Of a stretch of 64,000 bases of DNA, positions 16,774 to 25,147 are shown in pieces; position 1 is the stretch's first letter; each line of letters opens with the position of its first letter. The notes below the pieces were generated by a model, which saw only the letters and a list, made by a program, of their open reading frames with translations, was not told where the DNA came from and did no database searches. The position numbers and the translations under genes were made by a program. Source of the stretch: Candidatus Accumulibacter conexus (GTDB lineage: Bacteria > Pseudomonadota > Gammaproteobacteria > Burkholderiales > Rhodocyclaceae); NCBI GenBank assembly GCA_017592775.1, contig JAGFNJ010000029.1:1-64000 (forward strand), in the 5' to 3' direction.

Positions 16774-16854
16774 TCACGGACTGGATCGTGGACAGGGATG
16801 AGCCGTCAGCCGAGCCCCGCTGCGCCCGTTGGCTGTTCTCGTCCGGGACGACCT

Positions 16855-16962
16855 CTGCACGAGTGCATCGGCGTCGAGTACGGAGCAGCCACCGCCCATC
16901 ACCCAGCCCTTGATCCCCTGCGTCGTTCCCGGCACGCAGTCGAAGTCGGCAGCGTTACCAGA
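16855..16962 (-). pseudogene. Short remnant of an RND permease gene
   Basis: About 36 codons read AADFDCVPGTTQGIKGWVMG GGCSVLDADALV. This matches the periplasmic segment AADIDAVLGAMPGIKGWVTS GGYSALDSATLA of the permease at 10636-13830, with similar DNA. No frame extends it. It lies between vapC and the efflux promoter on the same strand as the operon, so it is a scar of a rearrangement or of a former extra permease gene. Confidence 0.7.
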
Positions 16963-17362
16963 AAGCTCGCGCGTAATGGACAAGAATGTTGCGATCGGCC
17001 GTGAGGAGCGGGGCCTTGCCATGAGCTGCCTGAGCGACGATCAGCCGGTCGAAGGGATCGCGGGTCCATGTCTGGTCTACCGCTGCGCCCACCACCGAAG
17101 CGAACGGTCGCTTGCAGGTTTCGAGGTCGAGTTCGCGGCGCAGGACGTCAAGGAGTGTGGCGGCGTCGCAGTTGATGCGACCGATCTCGTGCAGGTGCGC
17201 AAGCTCCAGTTCGACGATCGGTGAGATCAGCAGCCGTTCCGCGGCATCGATGGCATGACTGCCGGTTGGCGTCAGGCGGCTGACCCCATCCTGGTAAAGC
17301 CAGACGAGGACGTGGGTGTCGAGGTAGACCGGCAAGGGACCCGCCGTCGGCACTGCGCTCAC
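16955..17362 (-). CDS. vapC: PIN-domain toxin (VapC/PilT type, 135 aa)
   Basis: Metal-binding residues are visible: Asp in VYLDTHVLVWLYQDG, Glu in SPIVELELAHLHEIG, Asp in WTRDPFDRLIVAQA and Asp in LLTADRNILVHY. The frame is open far upstream, but the GTG at 17362 overlaps the antitoxin stop as GTGA, the usual coupled arrangement, and gives a normal-length protein. This type of PIN protein (LDTHV..W ending in ADRNI) usually pairs with Phd/YefM-like antitoxins, as here. Confidence 0.82.
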   Translation of the reverse strand: MSAVPTAGPLPVYLDTHVLVWLYQDGVSRLTPTGSHAIDAAERLLISPIVELELAHLHEIGRINCDAATLLDVLRRELDLETCKRPFASVVGAAVDQTWTRDPFDRLIVAQAAHGKAPLLTADRNILVHYARAFW

Positions 17363-17595
17363 GGCACCGGCTGCCAGGCGTCTTCCCACGAGAGATTCGC
17401 CAAGTCCTCCGGATTGCCGCTGACCGTGCCCGGGTGAGGCGAGAGGCGGGCCAAGCGACTGCCCGACGCGGCGAGTACCATGCGCACGGTTCCTCCGGGA
17501 CGTTCGATCTCGACGCTCTCGCCACTGCTGACGACCTGATCCAGGGTCTTGAACAGCTCCGCACGCAAGCGGGTGGCGCTCATGCGATGAGCCAT
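17359..17595 (-). CDS. Phd/YefM-type antitoxin (78 aa)
   Basis: Starts MAHRMSATRLRAELFKTLDQ and continues VVSSGESVEIERPGGTVRMV, the N-terminal Phd fold that binds operator DNA. The acidic tail (NPEDLANLSWEDAWQPVP) would bind the toxin. AAGGAAGAG lies upstream of the ATG at 17595; MSATRL at 17583 is a possible alternative. Its last 4 nt overlap the toxin start. Confidence 0.78.
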   Translation of the reverse strand: MAHRMSATRLRAELFKTLDQVVSSGESVEIERPGGTVRMVLAASGSRLARLSPHPGTVSGNPEDLANLSWEDAWQPVP

Positions 17596-17987
17596 GGCAC
17601 TCTTCCTTGAAGGCGACTGCGTACATGTTACTTCATTGGGCGTACGTATTCAAACGCGGCGAGAACAAGGAGAAGAACACCCACTACCGAGCCCGATCCG
17701 GGCAGCAGGGCGCATACGCCTCCACCCACAACCGGACGGTAGAGTGGCACAATGTCGGCCGGATCGATCCGGAACGTGGCCATCGGCGCGCCCGGTCGGT
17801 GTCGCCGCCCGAGTACGGGGAGCATCACGATGAGCCAATGGCAAGCGAGGCTGCAGGAAGTCCGGCCCGGCGAGCGCTCGGGCAGCGCCGAACACGGCAC
17901 GTCGGCTGTGGCGCGCATGCACGCCTGTGTCGAGCCATGGACGCAGAGTGACCGCGATCGGCTGTTCGGTAACGTCGTGAGCGACGC
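17596..17987. other. Intergenic region, 392 bp, no gene seen
   Basis: Lies between the divergent phd/vapC pair and the GNAT-ACP gene, so it must hold both promoters. The AT-richer stretch near 17620-17650 is a likely phd promoter/operator. A TGGCAC-N7-GC motif near 17750 loosely resembles a sigma-54 box but is too weak to call. Short open frames have no recognisable content. Confidence 0.5.
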
Positions 17988-19025
17988 ATGCATCTGACTG
18001 CGTTGCCGGCAATCGACGAGTGCCGCTTCGACCAGGGCCTGATCGCACGCAAGGTGGGGAGTTGGCGCGCACCGTCTGCGGTCTCGCGACGACAGCTGGC
18101 GGAACTGCAGGAGGACGCGGCGGCACAAGGCTATGCGGTCGTCTATGTCCGCTCCGCAGGGCCGATCGAAGATCTGGCGCGGTGCTTCCAGGGGCGCTTG
18201 CTGCAGTTTGAGGGCGACCGCGAATCAGCCTTGGCGGTCCTCGACCGCTTTCCGCAAAAGTACCGGACCCGAGCCCTGGCCGAGGACGACTGGCCAACGG
18301 TCGCCGCACTCTATCGCCAGGCCTCGCCGACGCGCTTCAGTCGCGACCCGGCCATCGGCCCCGCCCGCGCGCTTCGGCACAAGCTCAAGTGTCTGCGTAC
18401 CTACTGGCAGAACTTCCCCGGCTTCTTTCTGGTCGCGCTGGGATCGCGCGACGAGGTCGTCAGCGTTCAGGGCTGCATGCCACAGGAAGACCAGTTCGAC
18501 CTCTACGAGTCGGTGGTGTCGGCCGATTCACGCACCGGCTTTGCCCTGGCAGCGATGTTGCGCGCCAACCTCGATCTCTGTCGTCAACGCTTCCCGCAGC
18601 TGACCAGGATCGTGACCCGGATTTACAGCGACAATCCGGTGTCCATCCAGTATTACCGGAAACTCGGGATGCTTCACACCGGCAGCGATTGGTTCTACCA
18701 TCTTTGGCTCGAACAGCGGAGGGCACCGGCGATGGACAGTGAAAGCCTGAGAGAGACCGTGGCGCGTTTTCTCCACGACCAGTTTCTCGTCGATTTCGAC
18801 GACAAGGTAGACGGGGGAACCGATCTGTTCGCCGGCGGTTTCATCGACTCCTTCGGGTTCATGGAGCTGATCTCCTTTCTCGAAACCGAGTTCGGTGTCG
18901 AGTACGCGGCGGAGGAACTGCTGCTCGGGCAACTCAACAGCCTCGACGGACTCGTCGCCTCGGTCGGCAGGAAGCTCGCCGAAGCGGCGCCCGGCGCCGC
19001 CGGCGAGCGCCCGACCCAATCCTGA
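17988..19025 (+). CDS. GNAT acyltransferase fused to an acyl carrier protein (345 aa)
   Basis: Two domains. Residues ~92-242 look like a GNAT fold (RALAEDDWPTVAALYR, then YSDNPVSIQYYRKLGM near 213-228). The ~90 residues before resemble the extra N-terminal half seen in WecD-like GNATs. Residues ~250-332 are an acyl carrier protein with the phosphopantetheine site IDSFGFMELI (Ser288) and helix II 'FLETEFGVEY'. GNAT-ACP pairs are known as polyketide loading modules (the curacin CurA type), where GNAT moves an acyl group onto the ACP. Here the pair stands alone, followed 7 nt later by an acyltransferase gene. Alternative: a sugar-amine N-acyltransferase that carries its own acyl donor domain. 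The domains are clear; substrate and product are unknown. Confidence 0.8.
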   Translation: MHLTALPAIDECRFDQGLIARKVGSWRAPSAVSRRQLAELQEDAAAQGYAVVYVRSAGPIEDLARCFQGRLLQFEGDRESALAVLDRFPQKYRTRALAEDDWPTVAALYRQASPTRFSRDPAIGPARALRHKLKCLRTYWQNFPGFFLVALGSRDEVVSVQGCMPQEDQFDLYESVVSADSRTGFALAAMLRANLDLCRQRFPQLTRIVTRIYSDNPVSIQYYRKLGMLHTGSDWFYHLWLEQRRAPAMDSESLRETVARFLHDQFLVDFDDKVDGGTDLFAGGFIDSFGFMELISFLETEFGVEYAAEELLLGQLNSLDGLVASVGRKLAEAAPGAAGERPTQS

Positions 19026-19032
19026 GGCTGGC

Positions 19033-19950
19033 ATGCGCGAAGCGCGCCGGACCGCCCTGCTGTTTCCCGGGCAGGGCGCGCACGCGATGACGATGCTCGA
19101 CGGACTGATGGCTTGTCCGTCTTTCGGCGAGCGTCATGCGTGCATCGTCGAGCGGCTCAAGGGCGACCCGCTGCGCCGGCCCGATGCTGCCGAGCTGATC
19201 AACACGAACCCGGTCAGCTCCCTGTTTACCGTGCTCGCCAGCAGCCTGTCGCTCGATCTGTTGCGCGTGCAGGGAACTCGCCCCACAGCACTGGCCGGAT
19301 ACAGCGTCGGGCAGTGGACGGCGCTGTACGCTGCCGGCGTCGTTTCTTTCGAGCAACTGGTCGACATCGTCCACACCCGAGCCTCGTTCATGGACGAGTG
19401 CTTCGCGGAGCGCCGCGGGGCGATGCTCGCGGTCATCGGCCTGTCGCTGCCGGCGGTGGAGCAGGTGTGCCAGGAGTTGCAAGCGGATGGGTGGTTCCTC
19501 GCCGTCAGCAACCACAACTGCGTCGGCCAGTACTCGTTGTCTGGCGAGTTGGCGGCGGTGGAACGGGCGATTCCCCTGCTTGCCGCAATGCAGCCGAAGA
19601 AGATCCAGCGCCTGCCGGTTGCCGGTGCCTGGCACTGCGCCCTGCTCGCCGAAGCCGAGCGCCGGTTTCTCGCCTTTCTCGAAGAACTGCCGCTCGGCAG
19701 GCCCTCGCTGCCCGTCTGCGACAATGTCAGCGGCGGCTTCCTGCCCGAGGACGGCCGCGAGATGAAGCGACGACTCGCCCGGCAGGTGGCGTCGCCCGTG
19801 CAATGGGAGCAATGCATGCAGACGCTCCTCCGCGCAGGCTGCGACGAGTTCATCGAAACCGGGTTCGGCAAGGTGCTCTCTTCGTTCGGCTTCTTCATCA
19901 ACCGCAAGGTGCTGCATCGGTCGTTCTGCGATCAGGGCAGCACCGGCTGA
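19033..19950 (+). CDS. FabD-like acyl-CoA:ACP acyltransferase (305 aa)
   Basis: The malonyl-transferase fold is shown by LLFPGQGAHAM at the N-terminus, the nucleophile elbow GYSVGQW (Ser91, in place of the usual GHSxGE), the Arg in HTRASFMDE and the catalytic His in AGAWHCALL (His201). The region after the Arg differs from canonical FabD, as in trans-acting PKS acyltransferases with altered substrates. It lies 7 nt after the GNAT-ACP gene and 5 nt before the amidotransferase gene, so it probably loads the upstream ACP. The cell's housekeeping fabD would normally lie in a fab cluster, which is not here. Confidence 0.82.
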   Translation: MREARRTALLFPGQGAHAMTMLDGLMACPSFGERHACIVERLKGDPLRRPDAAELINTNPVSSLFTVLASSLSLDLLRVQGTRPTALAGYSVGQWTALYAAGVVSFEQLVDIVHTRASFMDECFAERRGAMLAVIGLSLPAVEQVCQELQADGWFLAVSNHNCVGQYSLSGELAAVERAIPLLAAMQPKKIQRLPVAGAWHCALLAEAERRFLAFLEELPLGRPSLPVCDNVSGGFLPEDGREMKRRLARQVASPVQWEQCMQTLLRAGCDEFIETGFGKVLSSFGFFINRKVLHRSFCDQGSTG

Positions 19951-19955
19951 CGGCC

Positions 19956-21947
19956 ATGTGCGGCATCGCCGGTTTCTTCGCTTGCGGGACCGATCCGGCG
20001 ACGCACGAGCAGGTCATCGGCGAGATGCTGTCGACGATCGTCCATCGCGGCCCGGATGAGATCGGCTACTATCTCGACGACCATGCCACTCTCGGCAGCG
20101 TGCGTTTGAGCATCATCGATCTGTCGACCGGGTCGCAGCCGATGAGCGACGCCAGCCAGCGCTACTGGATTGCCTACAACGGCGAGGTGTACAACTACCT
20201 CGAACTGCGTCGTGAACTGGCTGACCTGGGCTGTTCCTTCCGTACCGGCAGCGACACCGAAGTGGTCCTGCAGGCCTGGATCGAATGGGGATTCGCCGCC
20301 CTCGCCCGGCTCAACGGCGGCTACGCCTTCTGCATCTACGATGCACTCGACCACAGCGTGACGCTGGTCCGCGACCGCTTTGGCAAGCGCCCGCTGTTTT
20401 ACGCGCGGCATCGCGCAGGCTGGCTGTTCGCCTCTGAAATGAAAGCCTTTTCGGTCTTTCCGGGCTGGCGTTTCGCGTGGGATGCTGACGCGCTGCGCAG
20501 CGTCTTCGCCTGCTGGACACCGCTCCCGGACGACGGCTGCTACCAGGGCGTCCGGCAGGTGCTGCCGGGCTGCTGCGTCCGCTTCTGCGATGGTCTGGTG
20601 ACGGAGCAGAGATACTGGCGACCCGACTTGGCAGCGGCACCATTCACCGGCAGCCGGCAGGAGGCGGAGGAGAACATCCGCGACCTGCTGGCCGATAGCG
20701 TCCGGCTGCGCCTGCGCAGCGACGTCGAGGTTGCCACCTATCTCAGTGGTGGCATCGACTCGGCAGCGGCGACCTGCCTGGCGCAGGAGCAGGCCGGGCG
20801 GCGGATTCACAGCTTTTCGGTTTCCTTTGCCGACCCCGAGTTCGATGAGTCTGCTTTTCAGACGCGGCTCAGCGAGGCCCTTGGAACCTCGCACCATGTC
20901 CTGACGATCGAAGCGGGGGATATCGCGCGGAGTTTTCCAGCGGCGCTGCTGCAGGCCGAAATCCCCGTCTTCCGTACCGCCTTCGTGCCGCTCCACCTGC
21001 TCTCGGCGAAGGTGCGAGAGCACGGCATCAAGGTCGTGCTGACCGGGGAAGGCGCGGACGAGGCCTTCCTCGGCTACGACATCTTCAAGGAGGCGTGGCT
21101 GCTGCAGCACTGGGCGGAGATGACCGCCGAGCAGCGAAGCGATTTCGTCGCCGCGATGTACCCCTACCTGAAACACTTCAGCAAGGCCAACGCCCGCTTT
21201 CTGGTGCCGCTCTATGAGCGGCAGGCGCAGCAGGCGGCGCATTGGTCGCTGTCGCACGCCACCCGTTTCGCCAATTCGGCGCTGGCTGGCCGACTGCTGC
21301 AGGCCGGTGGTGGTGGTGAAGCGCGTCTGCAACGGCACCTTGCGGTACAGCACCCCGAATTCGTGGCATGGTCGTCGGTCCAGCGCGGACAGTTGATCGA
21401 GCTGACCACGCTGCTGCCCGGCTACCTGTTGTCGACCCAGGGCGACCGTGCAACGCTGGCGCACGGCGTCGAAAACCGCTGTCCGTTCCTCGACTACCGG
21501 TTGTTCGAGTTCGCCGCCTCGCTGCCAGTGGAGCTGCGTCTGGAGAACGGCCTGCGCGAGAAGCAGATCCTGAAGAGTGCCTTTGCCGACCGCCTGCCGC
21601 CGGAAATCGCGGCGCGTCCGAAGCAACCCTATCGCGCGCCGGATGCGCCGGCCTTCCTCGAGCAGGCGGGCCAGGTCGACGAAATCGACGCGGCTCTCCT
21701 GCCCGCCGAACTGGCAACGATCGAGGTGCTCGACCTCGAGACCAGCCTGCGCTTCCTGGACATGATCCGCCGCAAGCCCCCAGACAGGCTCAGCCAAGCC
21801 GAGAACCAGGCCTTCGTCCTCCTGCTCTCCCTGAGCCTGCTCAACCGCTCCTTCGTCCGCCAAGGACACGACTTCAGACAGCCAGGACTCCACCAGCGGC
21901 CGCGCACGATCCATGACCGGCGTTCGCTGCAGCCGTCACGGGACTGA
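19956..21947 (+). CDS. Asparagine-synthase-type glutamine amidotransferase (663 aa)
   Basis: Starts MCGIAGFFACG, so the N-terminal nucleophile Cys2 of class II glutaminase is present, with HRGPDEIGYY and YNGEVYNYLELR. The synthetase half has the ATP PP-loop YLSGGIDSAA and the downstream TGEGADEAFLGYD. The family makes Asn or amidates carboxylates in peptide, polyketide and exopolysaccharide pathways. Standing third in an operon with GNAT-ACP and an acyltransferase, amidation of an ACP-bound or released acyl product is more likely than plain Asn synthesis, but this is inference. The last ~40 residues are Arg/Gln-rich and not conserved. The start 5 nt after the previous stop is fixed by the required Cys2. 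Confidence 0.85.
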   Translation: MCGIAGFFACGTDPATHEQVIGEMLSTIVHRGPDEIGYYLDDHATLGSVRLSIIDLSTGSQPMSDASQRYWIAYNGEVYNYLELRRELADLGCSFRTGSDTEVVLQAWIEWGFAALARLNGGYAFCIYDALDHSVTLVRDRFGKRPLFYARHRAGWLFASEMKAFSVFPGWRFAWDADALRSVFACWTPLPDDGCYQGVRQVLPGCCVRFCDGLVTEQRYWRPDLAAAPFTGSRQEAEENIRDLLADSVRLRLRSDVEVATYLSGGIDSAAATCLAQEQAGRRIHSFSVSFADPEFDESAFQTRLSEALGTSHHVLTIEAGDIARSFPAALLQAEIPVFRTAFVPLHLLSAKVREHGIKVVLTGEGADEAFLGYDIFKEAWLLQHWAEMTAEQRSDFVAAMYPYLKHFSKANARFLVPLYERQAQQAAHWSLSHATRFANSALAGRLLQAGGGGEARLQRHLAVQHPEFVAWSSVQRGQLIELTTLLPGYLLSTQGDRATLAHGVENRCPFLDYRLFEFAASLPVELRLENGLREKQILKSAFADRLPPEIAARPKQPYRAPDAPAFLEQAGQVDEIDAALLPAELATIEVLDLETSLRFLDMIRRKPPDRLSQAENQAFVLLLSLSLLNRSFVRQGHDFRQPGLHQRPRTIHDRRSLQPSRD

Positions 21948-22130
21948 GAGGATCGGTGGAGTGCAAGCGACCCACCAGGACCGCCACGGCCAGATCGCCG
22001 AGAAGCGCTCTGCGTTGGTAGACTGGGAAGGCCGGCATGACGAGATCGCCAGCGGAACGGCACGCTCCAGTGTCGTCCCGATGGGAGCGGGCACAAGCTC
22101 AGGTCGCTGCCCGAGCGTCGATTGTCTTGA

Positions 22131-22204
22131 TGGTGCCCCCACTCGGAATCGAACCAAGACCTGATGATTACAAATCAACTGCACGACCTTCATGCTACGG
22201 GGGC
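22131..22204 (-). tRNA. tRNA-Thr (anticodon UGU), unusual structure
   Basis: On the minus strand the acceptor GCCCCCG pairs with TGGGGGC and the gene encodes the CCA end. The T-arm is CTTGG-TTCGATT-CCGAG, the anticodon loop TTTGTAA (UGU, Thr), and the D-arm GCAT/GTGC with a 7-nt loop containing GG. The anticodon stem GTTGA/TCATC has one T-T mismatch, and the D-loop lacks the usual A14. The variable loop is 4 nt. So it is either a divergent extra tRNA-Thr or a tRNA-derived remnant. The nearest plus-strand gene (the amidotransferase) ends 183 bp away. Confidence 0.6.
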
Positions 22205-22533
22205 TCAACCGGGCTACGCCGCGGATTATACCCGAGCAGCGCGCGGCCGCAGCATTTCGCGACGCCTTCTGTGCGGTGCGGTCATTTTGCGTCATTGGCT
22301 GTGCCACCTCCAGGCACTGCGCAGAAGACGACACGCTGCGGCGATCGGGCCGCAGCCGCCTGACCGGCAACAGCATGCGGGTCGGGCCGGCAACCGTCGA
22401 CCCCGTGCGCGCCCGCTGGCCATACCGGCATGGCCGCAGGTGCAGGAAAGCGGCTGTCACGGGCGAATCCCGGCGCTTCCCCCGATCCCACCCCCGCTGC
22501 TAGAATGCCGCGACCACTTTTCGGTGCGAAATC
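22205..22533. other. Intergenic region, 329 bp, no gene seen
   Basis: Lies between the tRNA and the diguanylate cyclase. TAGAAT at 22501-22506 is a possible -10 box for the downstream gene, without a good -35. No other structure was recognised. Confidence 0.4.
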
Positions 22534-24318
22534 ATGGCCAACCCTTCCAACCCGTCGGAGATTGCACGCGAGGCGCTGCGTTTGCTGGCGGTTCGCCGGC
22601 TGCCGCCGTCGCCCGATAACTACCGCGCGCTGTACCACGAGATTGCTGGAACACAGCCCGCCGAAGCGTTGCCCCAGCGCGAGTTCAAGGCGCTGCTGGC
22701 GTCGCTGCCGCAGGAAACGCTGGCGCAGCAGCGGCTGGCGCGGCGGCTGGAGCAGGCGTTCGCCGCGAGCAACTGGCAGCAACTTGGCACCGGCCTGTCC
22801 GACTTGGTGCGACAGATCGGCAAGGAGCAGGATCTGCCGTGGAACGAGCTGTTTGGCGACTTCCTGCGGGAGTGGGAGAACAAGCAGGCAGGACTCACCG
22901 TCGCCCGCAAGCGCGAAGCGCTCGAACGCGTTCTGGCGGGCAGCTCGAGCGGCGGCGAAGTGCTGTTCGGACGGCTGCAGGGCCTGGTGAAATCGTGGTC
23001 AGCCGCCGGCCCGGCGGGCGAGGATATCCCGCTGCTGGAATCCGAACCGGTCGCAGCCGGGGCAAGCGGACTCCAGCATGCCGGTGAAGGCGCTGCAGCC
23101 ACTGCGGAGGACGGCAGCGAGCCGTCGGCACAGCTGCGCGACCTTTTCGCCCACCTCCTGGAAGCGCTCATTGGCTCACAGCTCGCCAGCGAACCGGATC
23201 TCACCGCCGATGCCCGTGCCCTGATCCACAAGGTACGTACCGCCACTTCACGCAGCGCCCTCGACGATCTGCTCGCCGGCATCAAGCGCTTCGCCTTTCG
23301 TCTCGAGCTGCTGGCCGAGGATCGGGCGGAACTGCGTGCCGGTCTGCTGAAGCTGCTGCAACTGCTGATCGAGAACGTTGGCGAACTGGTCGTCGAGGAC
23401 CACTGGCTGCGCGGACAGATCGACATCGTTCGCGACATCGTCGCCGGTCCGCTGAACGTCCGCTCGATCGAGGATGCCGAGAGCCGGCTGAAGGAAGTGA
23501 TTTTCAAGCAGAGCCAGCTCAAGCACAGCTTGAATGAGGCGCGGGAGAACCTGAAGCAGATGCTGGCCGGTTTTGTCGACCACCTGGCCGAGTTTGCCGA
23601 TTCGACATCGGACTACCACGACAAGATCGAGGCCTGCGCGGCGAAGATCAACCAGGCCGAGGACATCACGCAGCTCGAGGAGGTGCTCACGGAAGTGATC
23701 CGCGAGACGAAGATCATCCAGCTCAACGCGCAGCGCTCACGCGATGACCTGCGCGCCGCCCGCGAGCGGGTTGGCGAAACCGAGCAACGGATCGCCGAGC
23801 TGCAGCAGGAACTGGAGCGAGCGAGCACTCTGGTGCGCCATGACCAGCTTACCGGTACGCTCAACCGGCGCGGGCTCGAGGAGGCCTTCGAGAAGGAAGT
23901 GGGGCGGGCGCGACGGCGTCAGTCGACGCTTTGCGTCGCGCTGCTGGACATCGACAATTTCAAGAAACTCAACGATTCACTTGGTCACGATGCCGGCGAC
24001 GCGGCGCTGATCCACCTGGCAACCGTGATTCGCGAAACGATGCGACCGCAGGACACCGTCGCCCGTTTCGGTGGTGAAGAATTCATCATCGTGCTGCCAG
24101 AGACACCGGTCGAGGACGCGCAGACGGCCATCGTTCGCCTGCAACGCGAGTTGACCCGTCGCATCTTCCTGCACAACAACAATCGTCAGTTGATCACGTT
24201 CAGCGCTGGCGTCACCGATGTCCGGCCCGGCGATACCCAGGCATCGGTCACCAAACGGGCAGACGCGGCGATGTACGCCGCCAAGCAGGCGGGGAAGAAC
24301 CGCGTCCTGGTCGGCTGA
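22534..24318 (+). CDS. Diguanylate cyclase with long helical N-terminus (594 aa)
   Basis: The C-terminal ~170 residues are a GGDEF domain: DQLTGTLNRRGLEEAF, LLDIDNFKKLND, then the active motif GGEEF in ARFGGEEFIIVLPE (near residue 513), so it should make c-di-GMP. An I-site RxxD cannot be confirmed just before it. The first ~420 residues are helical with no transmembrane segment. A coiled coil of ~50 residues precedes the GGDEF domain, suggesting cytoplasmic dimer control. Proteins of this layout (N-terminus MANPSNPSEIAREALRLLAV) recur in Rhodocyclales, to my recollection. Single gene. Confidence 0.88.
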   Translation: MANPSNPSEIAREALRLLAVRRLPPSPDNYRALYHEIAGTQPAEALPQREFKALLASLPQETLAQQRLARRLEQAFAASNWQQLGTGLSDLVRQIGKEQDLPWNELFGDFLREWENKQAGLTVARKREALERVLAGSSSGGEVLFGRLQGLVKSWSAAGPAGEDIPLLESEPVAAGASGLQHAGEGAAATAEDGSEPSAQLRDLFAHLLEALIGSQLASEPDLTADARALIHKVRTATSRSALDDLLAGIKRFAFRLELLAEDRAELRAGLLKLLQLLIENVGELVVEDHWLRGQIDIVRDIVAGPLNVRSIEDAESRLKEVIFKQSQLKHSLNEARENLKQMLAGFVDHLAEFADSTSDYHDKIEACAAKINQAEDITQLEEVLTEVIRETKIIQLNAQRSRDDLRAARERVGETEQRIAELQQELERASTLVRHDQLTGTLNRRGLEEAFEKEVGRARRRQSTLCVALLDIDNFKKLNDSLGHDAGDAALIHLATVIRETMRPQDTVARFGGEEFIIVLPETPVEDAQTAIVRLQRELTRRIFLHNNNRQLITFSAGVTDVRPGDTQASVTKRADAAMYAAKQAGKNRVLVG

Positions 24319-24349
24319 GAGCTGGTGGGGACGCGGTCGCGCGGCGGAT

Positions 24350-25147
24350 TCAACCCGGGCTCGCGGCGACGACCGGCCTGCTCGCGAGCTGCCTGAGAAC
24401 CTCGCCGGCGGCGAGGAAGCCGAAGGAAGCGGTGACGCAGACGGCCGAGCCGAAGCCCGCACAACCGAGGCCGCTCAGTGTCGGCGGCGAGGCGCAGGCA
24501 GCGGCGCGCGGCGGCTGGCGCAGGGGCTCGCTGGAGAACACCGCGGGAACGCCGAACTTCTTCTGCGTTTCGCGCGGAAAGCCGTAGTCCCGACGCAGCA
24601 GCGAGCGCACCCTGGCGAGCAGCGGATCCTGGATCGTGCAGGCGAGGTCGGCCAACTGGATGCGGCTGGCGTCGATCTGGCCGCCGGCGCCGCCGGCGGT
24701 GATCAGCGGCAACCCGCGACGCTTCGCCCAGGCGATCATCGCCGCCTTGGTGCGCACCTGGTCGGTGGCGTCGATGACATGCTCGACGCCGCCGCCGAGC
24801 GTCGCTTCAAGGTTCTCCGGGGTGACGAAGTCCTCGATCTCATGCACCGCACATTGCGGGTTGATGGCGCGGATGCGCCCGGCCATCGCGCTGACCTTGG
24901 CACTGCCAAACTCGCCGTCGAGGGCGTGCACCTGCCGGTTGACGTTCGATTCGGCGATCATGTCGAGATCGATCAGGGTGATCCGGCCGACGCCAGAGCG
25001 GGCAAGCGCTTCCACTGCCCAGGATCCGACACCGCCAATGCCGACGACGGCGACATGGGCGTCACCGAAGGACCGCAGCGCGTCGGCGCCGTAAACACGG
25101 GCAACACCGCCGAAGCGGCGGCCTGGATCGTCGATCTCCTGGCTCAC
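24350..25147 (-). CDS. tcdA: tRNA threonylcarbamoyladenosine dehydratase (TcdA/CsdL)
   Basis: An E1-like enzyme that uses ATP to cyclise t6A to ct6A at tRNA position 37. It has the Rossmann nucleotide motif VAVVGIGGVGSWAVEALARS, then LIDLDMIAESNVNRQ and VIDATDQVRTKAAMIAW, all typical of TcdA. 265 aa. No ATG is available: the GTG at 25147 overlaps the stop of the HD-GYP gene as GTGA and the protein begins VSQEIDDPGRRFGG, which matches the family start. Translationally coupled to the upstream gene, although no functional link is known. Confidence 0.88.
   Translation of the reverse strand: MSQEIDDPGRRFGGVARVYGADALRSFGDAHVAVVGIGGVGSWAVEALARSGVGRITLIDLDMIAESNVNRQVHALDGEFGSAKVSAMAGRIRAINPQCAVHEIEDFVTPENLEATLGGGVEHVIDATDQVRTKAAMIAWAKRRGLPLITAGGAGGQIDASRIQLADLACTIQDPLLARVRSLLRRDYGFPRETQKKFGVPAVFSSEPLRQPPRAAACASPPTLSGLGCAGFGSAVCVTASFGFLAAGEVLRQLASRPVVAASPG

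Noticed and set aside
17740-17765. Sigma-54 promoter for the GNAT-ACP operon
   Set aside because: TGGCAC is present but the -12 element fits poorly; it is far (about 230 bp) from the start and no activator gene is near.
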